Positions 1 to 11,803 of a stretch of DNA of 64,000 bases are shown here, piece by piece. A model generated the notes under the pieces. That model was given only the letters and a program-made list of their open reading frames with translations, ran no database searches and was not told the DNA's origin. How positions within the stretch are numbered: position 1 is the stretch's first letter; the number at the start of each line of letters is the position of its first letter. Origin of the DNA: Puccinellia tenuiflora (Eukaryota; Streptophyta; Magnoliopsida; Poales; Poaceae); the NCBI GenBank assembly GCA_012064385.1, contig QRDG01000137.1:3509716-3573715 (forward strand). The letters run 5' to 3'. The translations under genes and the position numbers were made by a program.

Positions 1-1247
1 GGCTGTAAACCAAATCCTATGTACTCCTAGTTCATATACTGCAGCCTATTTTCCCCGCTGCCTAAATTGTTATAAGCATACGTTGTTAGTCACTCATGGT
101 CAGAACTTTTAACTGCACATCAGTGTTTTGATTTTTGTTCCACGTATTTTTTCCACATCTTCATTGCAAGTTCGGGAATTAGCTGTTATTTTTCAAGAAA
201 TCAGGTTGACTATCTATTTCATTGATGTTTATAATGTCGAATGGAGTTTGACCGTTACTGGATTGCCTGGATATTCACAGGAGGTAGTTGCATTTATGTC
301 TGCTCAAATGGAGGTTGTTAAATGAATATACATACAAGTGCATGTTTTCATCACAGCTGAGCTGTCAGTTATAGGGATGTAACAAATGATAACTGTTTGA
401 TATAATCGAAGATATTTTTCTATCCGTAGATGTAGTTTCAAACATGATACAGCTAATATTTGTCCTTAGCTAGGTGTCGCAATAGCATTTCCTGGCCATT
501 AGATGGCACCCGTGTTTATTAGTGTCGTGCATATTCGTGATTTACCTCCATGACATAATTCTTTATATTTCCATTGAATTATCCCCAGAGAGAGACAACT
601 TAAGTTGAACAAGAACTATCATCCTCTGATGTGCTCTTCTTTGCTCTAAGTATTATAATGTTGAATATGATACTAGCCTGTCCGCTTACGGTGTTCATTT
701 CTAAGTTAATAGGAAAAGCTGATTTATTTGGTGCGGACGTGCGGTGTGGTTCATTTATTAATTAATTGTTGAAATAACTAACATGATCAACTTCATTTTT
801 TTCCGTCTATTGCTGCGATCATTTCCAGTTACTGACATAATTAATATACTTAAGAGATTGTTGGAAGCATGGACCAGCTTTTAATCTGGGCCATTGGATG
901 GGGTAAATGGAGGGCCAGGACGATAAGGTTTCAGGACAGTTACAAATCAAATAGGGACATAAACAGGGGCGTATCTGGCAAAGCATCAAGTTGTGCCTTT
1001 TATTTTATTATTATATAGGTCGCACCATATTATTATTATTCGCTTGGTAAACTATTATTCGAGAGCAGAGTGCTCTTACCAGACAAGGGTGCAAATACAG
1101 GCACACGATAGTTTTTACCTGTTAAGCTTATTACTTATAGTCCACTTTGTGTTTAACCTTCACTTTCAAATGCATAAAAAATTGTCCATGTCTTGTTATG
1201 AGGGTTGACTATCACCCAACATTAAGATCTCATATTCTGGTCTGCAG
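1..1247 (+). other. STRAP: Intron of the STRAP-like gene (5' part off window)
   Basis: This stretch is AT-rich and has no supportable coding exon. The acceptor CTGCAG at 1242-1247 opens the first visible STRAP exon. The N-terminal ~39 residues expected of the family are not encoded anywhere in 1-1247, so the first exon must lie left of the window and this intron is longer than 1.2 kb. Short open frames here look random. Confidence 0.7.
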
Positions 1248-4135
1248 ACTCAAATCCGATGCTTCGCAACGGCGATACGGGAGATTGGATTGGGACTTTT
1301 GAAGGTCATAAAGGTGCCGTTTGGAGCTCTTGTCTAGACACAAATGCCCTCCGTGCTGCCTCCAGTTCTGCAGACTTCTCAGCGTATGAAATTTGTCCTG
1401 CAAAGTTTAATTAATGCTCATTTCAATTATTATTTTCTTTGAGAAATTAGAATATTCCTGGCTAGTGCACTACTGACTACTGAGTATCAGCTGGTACTTA
1501 TCGGATTGATATCTGTGTATATTCATGTTTTTGCATTCCTTCAGGAGGCATGCCAAAATGTGATTGTTAGCGGCATAGTACATTTGGGTCCTTATATTAG
1601 TTTAATTTTTTATAATTATACGCATTCTTCAATTATATAACCATTATATGTACATAACTTAGCCAACCTTGAAAAAGTGCTGAACAAAGCAAAAGTGCAT
1701 TTGATTTTTTATCTGCTTTGTGATTTAAATCAAGATTCACGAACATGTTCAAATCATTATATTAGTGCACCATGGGGTAGTGGATGGCTGGACGCAGTAG
1801 TTACAAACTTAGTTACACAGCTTTCAGTTGTGGAGTTCTGCATAGTGGGCCAATCTGATTTCCTATGATGGGACATCCACTTAACTGCACATCATTGGTT
1901 GGTTGCTCTCCTGGTGAACCATAACCTAATGCATTGACGATTGAACATAAAAAATAGTTAGAGCAAGAAGGTAACTATGTTGTATTCATCTGCATAATTA
2001 ATACATTATCACTCTATTTTATGGATGTATAAGTCTGCTGATACTCTGTGCAAAGAAATACAAGCATTAGTTTTTGCAGAAAGGATTGTAGTCCTCTAAT
2101 GCTAATGCTCAGAAATGTTTGTGCACAAATTCTTCACTATAGTTTATTCTTTTGAAAACATATTTGACTCTTTTTTGCAGCAAAATATGGGATGCACTGA
2201 CAGGAAATGAGCTGCATTCATTTGAGCACAAGCATATAGTACGTGCTTGTGCCTTTTCCGAGGTAATGCTTGTTGGAAACTTAACTCCACCTCCTCTTCT
2301 GACATCTATATACCATCACCCCCTCCCCCTCTAATAAAATGATACATGCTGTATTCTTCTCCTTTTGTCCTTTATCTTCCTCCGGATTTTCTTAACTAAG
2401 GCCTGCTAGTGCTACTTCTTGCAACTTGCCACAAAATATGGACTATTGAACATGTATATTAGACATGCCGCTCATTTCATCCATCAGCCCATCTCATTGA
2501 ATAATTTTAATCATATCTATGAAGCTGTATAATTAGGTGCTTGTTTTCTTATAACTCTGCATGCTATAGTAGTCAGTTGGAACTGTTCTCCATAAGCAGT
2601 TCTAAACCTAATCAAACTGGGGATGCAACTGCAGGATACACACATGTTGCTCACTGGAGGCATGGAAAAGATTTTGCGTGTATATGATATGAATCGTCCA
2701 GATGCAGCTCCAAGAGAATTTGACAAAGCACCTGGTTCTGTGCGAACTGTTACTTGGCTTCATAGCGACCAATCTATTTTAAGTTCCTGCACTGATATGG
2801 GTGGAGTGAGGTTTGTCTTGAAAATATCTTTAAAATTTGAAGCTAGTATGAAAAACTCCTGCTGCATACTTGTCCCCCTTGATTAATTACTGATGTAAAC
2901 AGATTATGGGATGTGAGAAGTGGAAAAATTGTCCAAACTCTTGAAACCAAGGCACCTGTCACCAGTGCAGAAGTAAGCCAGGATGGCAGGTTCATTACTA
3001 CAGCTGATGGTTCAAGTGTTAAATTTTGGGACGCGAATCAGTAAGTTCTTTCCTGTATGAGCATTGTTCTGCATCGCATGCATTGTTCAGTTCTTTAGCA
3101 ATTTTTCTTGTAATTCGACAGTTTTGGGCTCGTTAAAAGCTACGATATGCCATGCACTGTGGAGTCAGCTTCGCTTGAACCAAAGTCTGGGAGTAAGTTC
3201 ATTACCGGAGGGGAAGATATGTGGGTTCATGTATATGATTTCTTTACTGGTGAAGAAATAGGTAAGCCTGTTATTATATTTAATCCCATTTTTGCAGTCT
3301 TTTTTCCTGTTTGCACATATGGCATGTGGATCTTGATGCTGCAATAGAGAAACAGTTGATAAACACAGAACTGAATGATAGCAAGTGGATTCTACCCACG
3401 ATGGATGAGATGGTCTGAATGCCAGAAGTATAAGTAGTAGTCTATTGATTTTGCCATATGATTTTGCCATATCTACAGCAAAGTAATATCACCTCACTGA
3501 CTGTACAATTGGGCTCTATTGCCATTGCGTTCCCTTTTTTAATATTGAGGTTTCATTAACTGATTCCGATGACATAACTTCACAAATCACAACTGGTTAT
3601 TATTCTCAAGTGCAATTTATACTGTGAAGCTGAAACCCAGTGTTCCACAGTCAAAGCTTTCGTCCCAGCCTTGTCTCTATTATTTGTAGTCTGCCTGCTT
3701 GCTAATCTAAAAGTCGCTATTGTTCTGTTGCTGGAATATGGTCATCATGATGGCGACGTGCCACTGATGTGAACAAACAACTATTTCTGTGGTTACTTCA
3801 TAGGCTGGCATTACATATCGAAATAAGTATTTACTGTTTCACTAGCATATGGTATTGTGACATTGAGGACTGATTCAGTTTTGTGTTTTGCAGCCTGCAA
3901 CAAAGGTCATCATGGCCCAGTCCACTGTGTCCGGTTCGCACCTGTTGGCGAATCATACGCGTCAGGGTCAGAAGATGGCACCATCCGGATCTGGCCGCTG
4001 AACCCGGCTAATGCTGATGACAGCGAGGCGCCCAATGCAAATGGTAAACCAAAGGCTGCTGCGGTGGTAAACGAGGTTGCGCGTAAAATCGAAGGCTTCC
4101 ACATTTCCAAGGAGGGGCAGACCGAGGCCGCCTAG
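1248..4135 (+). CDS. STRAP: STRAP-like WD40-repeat protein (5' partial)
   Basis: Serine-threonine kinase receptor-associated protein (STRAP/UNRIP) homologue, a WD40 propeller that in animals scaffolds the SMN complex and TGF-beta receptor signalling; the plant role is less clear. Six exons are visible: 1248-1383, 2181-2262, 2635-2810, 2903-3040, 3122-3261 and 3894-4135 (stop TAG). All have GT/AG borders and keep frame. They encode about 304 residues against about 340 for the family, so only the N-terminal blade is missing, off the left edge. Blade ends seen in order are FSAKIWD, ILRVYD, GVRLWD, VKFWD, WVHVYD and GTIRIW. Also diagnostic are the GTFEGHKGAVW segment and the C-terminal KIEGFHISKEG. 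No stop or frameshift interrupts the exons, so it is probably functional. It converges on the KCS gene downstream. Confidence 0.93.
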
Positions 4136-4365
4136 GATTACACTCTCACCAAACCTATCAATGGTTAGCGCTTATTGAGACAAGGAGATTGCCTTGAGAG
4201 CCCTGGTCTTTTAGTGCTGCCCTTGAGTCCATCATGTTGAAGCTTATTTGCCAACCAAGGGTGGCTTGTATCTCTCATCACCGGGGGGCAAATCGTCTGC
4301 CGTGAGTGGATTCTGTACGGGGCCCTCTCCAGTAGACTGTGTTAAGATAGTATCTTAAGAGCCAG

Positions 4366-4371
4366 AATAAA
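4366..4371 (+). terminator. Candidate polyadenylation signal of STRAP
   Basis: AATAAA lies about 230 nt after the STRAP stop codon, a normal 3'UTR distance for a plant gene. This is motif evidence only; plant poly(A) sites are loosely defined. Confidence 0.4.
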
Positions 4372-5969
4372 CCAAGGGGGGAGAAAGTCGGCAGTTAGAG
4401 TTGTTCCTGTGTTCGCAGAAAGGTTTTTTTGTTGTATCGCCCATAGAACAGTCGTTATACAGATGTGAGTTGTGTTAACCCGTTATTGCTCACCGTTCTG
4501 TGACGATGACAGATGAACTATTCGCCAATACTTGCGTGCGGTGAACTATGCTCCGGTCGAGTACATCACATAGCTCACTATTTTGACAGGTCAGACTGAA
4601 CGCTGATGAATCCTTGTCCAGGCGGCTTGTCTCCAGCGTACTGTACTGTTGGCATTGCGGCCAAACCAAAGAAATGCAGCTATTCCTGGTCAGATCTGCT
4701 GATCATCGTTGCAGGACGAGGAATTGCTTCACATGCTCCGCCATGTGATCCCTCCAACCTGCGGCGTATCACCAACGAGGTAGCACCGCCGCCCATGTGA
4801 AATCCCTGTGCGGTCTAAGCTCGGAATAGCGTCACTGGCATGATTCTTATTATTTTGGACTGCCACTCATGATTGGTAACGAGTAGTAGCAAATTTGCAG
4901 TTCGACTCCCTGATAAAACAAAATGTCTCGCGCTTCGTTTTCGACTTCTGTCTCACAAAACCTCATCATACCAGTTGTTGCAGAGTTACCACAAATTAGG
5001 ACATGTAAACAAGAGTTACTCCTACTACTGGTATCTGTCGCGAGGGCATGAACTCGTTGTGATTTATGGCATCGATCGACGGCCAGCCTGGGTTCGTTCC
5101 CTATGAGGGGAGCAGTACTCCCATCGGCCTCACGTGGGTTTACAGGATGTTGTAAGGCTTCTGCGTTGCCATTTACACCCTGCGATCGACCGCAGCGTCC
5201 TCCTCCGCCAGATTGCGGCAGAGTCCGGCCGCTGCTCTGGCTGCCGCAGTGCACACTTGCCTTCCGAAATAATGCAGGTGACATGAATGCTCGTGTGTGT
5301 ACATTTCTGGTCCAACCTTGAATTGACATGCAATTTTGATCCTCACTTCACATCACATCTATGTTACTATGTATCCGAACAAGGAGGAAAACGCACTGAT
5401 CTTTTCCATGGTTTTTGGACGCTTCAGGGGTGCAGCTAGCAACCGGACAAGGTATGGTCCCAGGTGTAACCACTAGCTCGCGTCCTGAAATCATCCATGG
5501 CAGCTTAAACATTCGCATCATATATATGACCACCAGCTCATCGCATTAGGCGACAGGTAGATGGATAGGCGCCGAGGAACAGTCCAGCAAATCCAGCACA
5601 AGGATATACAATGCATCCACGTGACCACACCACTGGGGGAGATTGAAAGTTTCGATTGACCCACGAATGACATGAATCACAATCATGTGGAAGATGAAAT
5701 CTGACATGAATTTTTCCTCCTCCAATCAGCAATCTGAATAAACATGGCATACCAGGCGTACTACCAGATTTTTTTAAAATTAATACCCCTTCTACCTAAC
5801 TGAATCATCTAGCATTACATTGAATCCAAACAGGGCCTAAAGTGTAGCTTAGGTCTCCCCCCACCACAGATGCTACAACTGAAGTACATGTGCAAATTAA
5901 GATGGAGCCACGAGATGCATGATGAACAAACTTGGTGCTGATCTGGCACTGGCACCTGATCAGATTCTT
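4372..5969. other. Convergent intergenic space and 3'UTRs
   Basis: The two flanking genes point towards each other, so this interval holds the end of the STRAP 3'UTR and the 3'UTR of KCS (which ends at 5970). Short open frames on both strands show no recognisable domain or splice structure, and I see no mobile element ends. Confidence 0.6.
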
Positions 5970-7511
5970 TCATGCGTTTCCAACCTTTGAGATCTTGGGG
6001 ACCTCCACGGGGAAGTCGTCGATCTCGTCCATCCACGGGTTCTTCTCCGCCTCCGGGCTCACCGTGCGCAGCGCCTTCCACACGGCGCTGTTGCACTTGA
6101 ACCCGGAGCCGAAGGCGATCTGCCAGATCCTGTCGCGCCGGCTGATCCTGCCCTTGGCCTCGCTGTAGGCCAGCTCGTACCAGAGCGAGCTGCTGGAGGT
6201 GTTGCCGAACCGGTACAGCGTCATCCTCGACGGCTCCATGTGCCACTCCGTCAGGTCCAGGTTCTTCTCCAGCTCGTCCAGCACGGCGCGGCCCCCGGCG
6301 TGGATGCAGAAGTGCTCGAACGCCAGCTTGAAGTCCGGGATGTACGGCTTGATCTTCACCTTGAACGCCTTCTTCGCCACCAGGGTGGCCATGAACAGGA
6401 GCTGCTCCGAGAGCGGGAGCACCAGCGGGCCCAGCGTCGTGATGTTGGTCTTGAGCGCGTCCCCGGCCACCGCCATCAGGTCCTTGGAGAGCGACACGCC
6501 CACCTTGCCGGCGCCGTCCTCCTCCTGCGCCACGCACCCGAAGCACTTGTCGTCGGCGCCCTTGTGCGTGCGCACCGTGTGCACCAGCTCGTACTTGGAC
6601 CGCCGCCGGTCGGGGCGCCGGTTCGACAGCAGGATCGCCGCGCCGCCCATCCGGAACAGGCAGTTGGACACGAGCATGGAGCGGTCGTTCCCGAAGTACC
6701 AGTTGAGGGTGATGTTCTCCATGCTGATCACCAGCGCGTACGTGTCCGGGTGCACCTGCAGCAGATCCTTGGCGAGGTCGATGGACAGCAGCCCGGCGCT
6801 GCAGCCCATCCCGCCGAGGTTGTAGCTCACGATGTTGCCCCTGAGCCTGTAGTGGTTCACCACCATGGCCGACAGCGACGGCGTCGGGTTGAACAGGCTG
6901 CAGTTGACGACGAGGACGCCGATGTCCTTGGGCCTGACCCCCGTCTTGTCGAGCAGCTGGTCGATGGCGCCGAACATGACCGTGCTCGCCTCCTTGCGCG
7001 CCTCGTCCATGCACGGGTTGGGGGGCACCCGGAGCACGGCGGGGGGCAGGTAGGTGTCGTCGCCGAGCCCGGACCGCTCGAGGATCTTGCGCTGGAAATC
7101 GAGGTTGGCGTCGGTGAAGGATCCCGTGGCCTCGGAGCAGCGCATGAAGGTCTGGCGCGTGCACCGGCGCTCCGGCTCCGGCTTGTAGCAGGCGAAGTCG
7201 ACGAGGTAGACGGGGCGGGGCCGGGTGAGGAAGTAGAAGGTGGAGAGGAAGACGAGGAGCGTGGAGCAGGTGAGCACGTAGATGAGGTTGTACCGGAGCT
7301 GCTCCCACAGGTCGGCGAGGTCGCCGGGTGACACGGTGGAGAGCTGCACGGCCACGAGCGCGATGAGCGGCGAGAGGAGCAGGTACATGCCGTGGGAGAT
7401 CAGGTGATGGTACCCCAGCTTCACGTACTTGAGCCGCACCGACTGGAGGAAGTCCGGTAGCCGCCGCGGCTGCGCGGCCGGGGTGGCGGCATTGGGCGCC
7501 GAGGTCTCCAT
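5970..7511 (-). CDS. KCS: 3-ketoacyl-CoA synthase (KCS11-like)
   Basis: Condensing enzyme of the ER fatty-acid elongase: it joins malonyl-CoA to a long acyl-CoA, making 3-ketoacyl-CoA for very-long-chain fatty acids (waxes, sphingolipids, suberin). The single 513-residue exon is the usual KCS length. Two hydrophobic N-terminal segments lie at about 40-60 and 78-96. The FAE1/CUT1 condensing domain follows, with the catalytic triad in its expected context: Cys237 in GGMGCSAG, His404 in FCIHAGGR and Asn437 in RFGNTSSS. VNHY (His220) and VPPNPCM are also conserved. The N-terminal LKYVKLGYHHLISHGMY run and the overall sequence are closest to the Arabidopsis KCS11/KCS4/KCS9 group. The ATG at 7511-7509 is the first of the frame. 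GC content is high, as in many grass single-exon genes. No damage is visible. Confidence 0.96.
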   Translation of the reverse strand: METSAPNAATPAAQPRRLPDFLQSVRLKYVKLGYHHLISHGMYLLLSPLIALVAVQLSTVSPGDLADLWEQLRYNLIYVLTCSTLLVFLSTFYFLTRPRPVYLVDFACYKPEPERRCTRQTFMRCSEATGSFTDANLDFQRKILERSGLGDDTYLPPAVLRVPPNPCMDEARKEASTVMFGAIDQLLDKTGVRPKDIGVLVVNCSLFNPTPSLSAMVVNHYRLRGNIVSYNLGGMGCSAGLLSIDLAKDLLQVHPDTYALVISMENITLNWYFGNDRSMLVSNCLFRMGGAAILLSNRRPDRRRSKYELVHTVRTHKGADDKCFGCVAQEEDGAGKVGVSLSKDLMAVAGDALKTNITTLGPLVLPLSEQLLFMATLVAKKAFKVKIKPYIPDFKLAFEHFCIHAGGRAVLDELEKNLDLTEWHMEPSRMTLYRFGNTSSSSLWYELAYSEAKGRISRRDRIWQIAFGSGFKCNSAVWKALRTVSPEAEKNPWMDEIDDFPVEVPKISKVGNA

Positions 7512-7512
7512 T

Positions 7513-7978
7513 CTGCTTGCCGAAGAATCATGGAATAGTTAATTACAAAGATACCGGATGACAAAATTATGGAATCCTAGTACTCGGGTTTAGGAGCCGA
7601 TCGAGATGCAAACCGCAAGACAAAACCAAATCTATGATGCTCTGTTCTTTTGGGCGGCGATCCCAGAGAATGCACAAACCTGAACGAATTGCATGCGCTG
7701 AAAAATAAAAGAGCCATTCGAATTGCGAAAGAAAAACATTTTCCCTCCGACATCGAGCAAACAAGACTGAAACGACCACCCAATGGAACGCAACAACCAC
7801 CGGTAGGTCAGAACCCGCAACAGTTCAGCGGCCAGCCTGAATCTACAGGATGCTCAAAAATAGAAAGCAATCGCGCCGGACAACTACCCCGGCGGTCCGG
7901 CTCCGGCGACCACCAAGAGCTGGAACAATGCGTAGGAACGTGGTAATGCACGGAGAAAGGGGAGGTTTTCAGACGTAC
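7513..7978 (-). other. Probable 5'UTR intron of KCS
   Basis: On the minus strand a strong donor, G|GTACGTCT, ends a GC-rich leader at 7979. An acceptor, CAAGCAG, lies one base before the KCS ATG. The 466 nt between are AT-richer and contain no long coding frame. A leader intron abutting the start codon fits, but no transcript was available to confirm it. Confidence 0.5.
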
Positions 7979-8151
7979 CCAGACGGGGGAAGCGGCCTCG
8001 ATCGGCAACGGAATCTGCCGATCAGATGTAGAAAGAGGAGGAGGAGCAAGACCGGAGCCCGCGCCGCCCGGCCGCCTTCTCTCTCGCTCTGATCTTCTGT
8101 TTCGGTGCCACCAATACGGCCGCGAGCACCGCGTGAGGGCAGGCAGCTGGG

Positions 8152-8161
8152 TCTTTAATAG
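8152..8161 (-). promoter_or_regulatory. Possible TATA element of KCS
   Basis: On the minus strand CTATTAAAGA lies just upstream of the GC-rich leader that precedes the proposed 5'UTR intron. Placement is reasonable for a TATA box, but the motif is weak. Confidence 0.3.
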
Positions 8162-8865
8162 GGGAAGAAAAGGGCACGGGGAACCAACAAGTGAAAGAGA
8201 CAAGCAGGAGAAATTCACCTCGCCTTTTTCTTCTCTCCTCCTCCGAGTCTCTAGCTCCAGCCTCCGAGTCTGCGAGCCTCTGACTGGCTTCTCTGAAATT
8301 TGAACTCCTCTTTACTACTTTGTCTGTTCGACTATAGTATTATTTTCAATGTTTCGGCACGGTAATGTTTGACCGTCCATTGTTAGCGCAGCTGTCTCTA
8401 TGAATTCGTTTTGCACGCCCCCCAAAACACAAAAGGTAGAAAACAAAGTACAAATTTGAATGCAATGTCATGTTAAAATGTATGGGATTTGAAATCACAT
8501 GGTAACATGTAATGGTATCTTTGCGCCGAGGAATTGTTGGCTTTTCAACATGTTCTCTCGCAAAACAAACCTCATTTTGAGAGAGCGAAAACCTTTGCGG
8601 AACTTTCCGAAAATCAAGAGGTAAACACAGCTTCTTTCCGGGGGTAAACAAAAAATTAAAAGAGTTTAAACAAATGAAGGGCGTCGTTTGAATAACAGAG
8701 GTTTTGTCGATCCGCCAAAAGACAGCCACATTAAATATTTATTCAAACACGTGACAATTTAAGTTCTGTGGACATTCTTGAGACTAGGAAACACCAGTTC
8801 TCCACAAATCACTCCGTGAACCATCGATTGAACTGCTGGCTCGGCTGACTTTTCTCTTTCCCGCA
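8162..8865. other. KCS upstream region, no gene seen
   Basis: This is presumed promoter DNA of KCS. It has a CT-rich block near 8220-8290 and then AT-rich sequence. No ORF with a recognisable domain and no element termini were found. Confidence 0.5.
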
Positions 8866-9719
8866 GGAGCCCAGGTGGCGGTGGCGGAAGAAACTTTCCC
8901 CCAGATCTTCACCGGCCAGATTGCTGGTCCCCTCTCCCTCCGTTTACCGCCCCGGCGGCAGAAGGGAGAGGGGATCTCATCTCTTCGTTCTGGCCTAATA
9001 GTTAGGGTTGGGATTTGTCTGCTGTGGTACGTCGTTGGGATGGTGGGAGTGGCGTCCGGGCAAATAAATCTGTCTCAACTCTACTCCCGCACCGGCGGCG
9101 ACCTTCACATCGACGTCTTGGAGTTGATGGCAACGTGTGCTGCTCGGTCCGTCGGATCGACAACTTGGTTTTCCCGCGTTCTTCAGATCTGGCGAGATCA
9201 GTTTCTCGGTGTGTCGCTGGCGTTCGTGGTTATCCGCGACGGCGCTGGCGGCCGGGGCGAGGTGGTTCTTCTGGAGCGAGGATGTTGGTCCGGAGGTGGT
9301 GGATCTACCGTTCTTCTCCGACTTTGTCGATGGGAGGCGACAGATCTTGGTCCAAGACAGCACAGGGACGTCCCCCGATCGACGTGCCACATCGACATGT
9401 GCCTTGCTGCGTGCAGTAGGCCTGTTCATCGACTCACAAAGCCTCGTTGGCGATGGTGCTATCTCGGATCTTGCAATGGTGGAGGCTTGGCGTCTCTTCC
9501 GACGTCCGTCTCGGCGGCGCTGGAGTTGGGCGGTGGCCGCTCGCTACGGTGGTAGCAGGAAACCTTAGAGATCGTTTTGTATTTTTCGATCTCTTAGGAT
9601 TTTATCTACGAATTTAGGATAATCATTTTATCCCGGTCTGTCGTTTAGTTTACACATGTGTTGCTTACTGTAACTTGATTTTTTATTAATGAAATCTGTG
9701 TTTCTCTAAAAAAAAAAAA
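8866..9719 (+). repeat. Retroposon-like sequence with 3' A-tract
   Basis: A GC-rich body starts near 8866 and becomes T-rich towards the 3' side. It ends in a 12-base A run at 9708-9719 preceded by a short leader with TTTATTAATG, as at the 3' end of a retroposed transcript or non-LTR element. Open frames exist in all three + frames and on -, which is typical of GC-rich noncoding sequence; none shows a domain. I could not define a target-site duplication. Confidence 0.35.
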
Positions 9720-11180
9720 TCACCAAAATCATCTTTATGCAGGCTAAATTTTTTGTTTGAGGTGGATTCTGCCTAAGAATCAATCGAGAGGCATTTTAAC
9801 GGGAGTCAATATGTTAAGATGGAAACTTAATTTCTATAAATTATATTTGCATAAGAGTGGTAGTTTTCTGTGGGTTTTGGTGGTTATGATCTATGGTGTC
9901 GCCCAGCCTGGATCTACATGATAATTTTTACTTGAGCTAACTTCGGACTTGTAATAAGGAGACTCCCACACTTTAAATTGGAGAAGACATTAATATAACC
10001 TGACATAAGATGGAAAAAATCGATCAATTCGAGCCACAATAACCGTTTCTTTTCAATACGGTCATTAAAACCCTAGACCTACGTGAAGTTGATTTATCTT
10101 AGTGGACAATACGCTTGGGCTAATTCCCAAGGGCTCACTTGATTCATAGGAATTTTTGAGGATTTAGATCCTTGGATTTTTTTGTTTGTGTATGTTGTTT
10201 GATTTGTGGGATTGGAATCCATAGAATTTTTTCCTAAGGACTTCATTTCTATGTTTTCGAGGAATTGTCATCATTCAATTAAACTCATGTTACAAATGAT
10301 TTGTTTTTCTTGTAACATCAAACGTTGTTTGATGCAAATTCCTCCTGTAGGATTTAACTGTACATGACACTTTAATCCCATGTATTTGTTATTATTTTGT
10401 TGAGAATCTTGTTCATCAAAGATACTCTTAATGATTTCACTTCTGAGAAGTTAGATCGTGTACTTATGAGCAATAATTGGGAGCAACAGTTTCCCCTTGT
10501 CTCGGTCCATGTAGAGATACTACCAGAAAACCAATGCATGCTAAAGAATGTCAATCCCAAGAAAAGTGACCCAAAAATGAACCCGGTCTAAAGTTCGATG
10601 ATATGTCCGACCAAAGATTTTACCACCCAATAGTAAAATCTAGCAATAAAGCAAAAACATCACCCATAGAAAGTAAACAAACAATACTATTTTAATTCAT
10701 ATTAAGCTGGTTGTGTGGAGATATTGTGGAGAGAAATCTACTAAATTATCCTTGACTAAATGTCAATTGTGTGAGCCTAAATATTCCACCAACACTACTA
10801 TTTTCCCATATTTACAAATACTAATTCAGAAACTCTCAAAGCTATCTATCTGATGTTTTCTTCCGTCTGTGGTATTAGTTTGATTTATATAATGTATTTT
10901 TATGTATTATCTGGTGTATATTCAATGTTATATTTATCTAATGTAGCCACATTAAACAAGAAGAAACTCACATCCATGAACATATTTCAGTGGACTCGAA
11001 ACGATCACTGCTAGCAACCCGTCTACAGGCTGAAGACATTTTTCTTGCCGAATACCAGTGGAGGAGATGATGGAAGCAGGAAATGTCACATGCTGCCTCA
11101 TTTGTGTTGACATTAACAACAAGTTTGGCACGACGACGACTGCATGAGACGCCTCGTCTAGCACCTCCCGAGCTAGATCG
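9720..11180. other. AT-rich intergenic sequence
   Basis: No gene is supported. Sequence around 10130-10350 contains scattered 'tgattcataggaatt'-type phrases reminiscent of degenerate MITEs, but no inverted termini could be paired. Confidence 0.4.
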
Positions 11181-11755
11181 ACCCCGATCTGGAGGTGGAG
11201 GGAGTGTCCCATTGTCCTATATTGTCGCGTCCTCGGAATATCCACGATAATAGGAGGGGGGAATGGGGGGAGGAGAGTGCCATAATAGTGTCGACCTCGA
11301 AAGCAACGCAGAGTCAAACACCATCACCATCTAAGATCCAGCCACGCTGTCATCCGCACAACCACGACCATCCGCTATCGGCCTGGTCCGTATATTCTAC
11401 CGTCGCCATCGGATATGGGCGGCTGCCCCCACGCCATACCACCCACATGACGCAAACTGCCACATAGTCACCACTACCAAGTCGCCGAAACACACCACCG
11501 AGGGCCGACACGCGAAGGAACATTGGAATTGAGCATCGACAATTGCACACGCGAGCTATGCACCGCCGCTACCAATAGCCGAGCTGGCCACCACGCCCAA
11601 GAGAAGAAGCCCATGACGCGGGGCTCGCTACCACGCCATGGAGGCCGGCAACATCAACAATCAAGAATCATGGAAAGGGTGGGCTTGGCCGCGACGCTAG
11701 GGTTTTCCCCTAATGTTGGTTGTCGAGGCGAGGGGTGAGGATCTTTTAAAAAAAA
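11181..11755 (+). other. GC-rich block ending in A-run
   Basis: This moderately GC-rich, CpG-containing segment ends in 'cttttaaaaaaaaactgg' near 11740-11755. The layout resembles the retroposon-like block at 8866-9719, but no target-site duplication or domain was found. Short frames are not convincing genes. Confidence 0.25.
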
Positions 11756-11803
11756 ACTGGGGTCAAGCTATTTTCTTCGTGTAATAAATATACCTTCGAA
11801 ATT

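Noticed and set aside
5815..7308. 497-residue minus-strand ORF overlapping KCS in another frame
   Set aside because: It is Pro/Ala/Arg/His-rich and out of frame with the conserved KCS. It is a shadow of high-GC codon use, as is the 363-residue + ORF at 6240-7331.
8875..9555. 226-residue + ORF
   Set aside because: Overlapping frames of similar length occur on both strands in this GC-rich block, with no domain; it fits a noncoding retroposon better.
10130..10400. Possible MITE
   Set aside because: Phrases resemble MITE sequence, but I could not pair terminal repeats or find a duplication.
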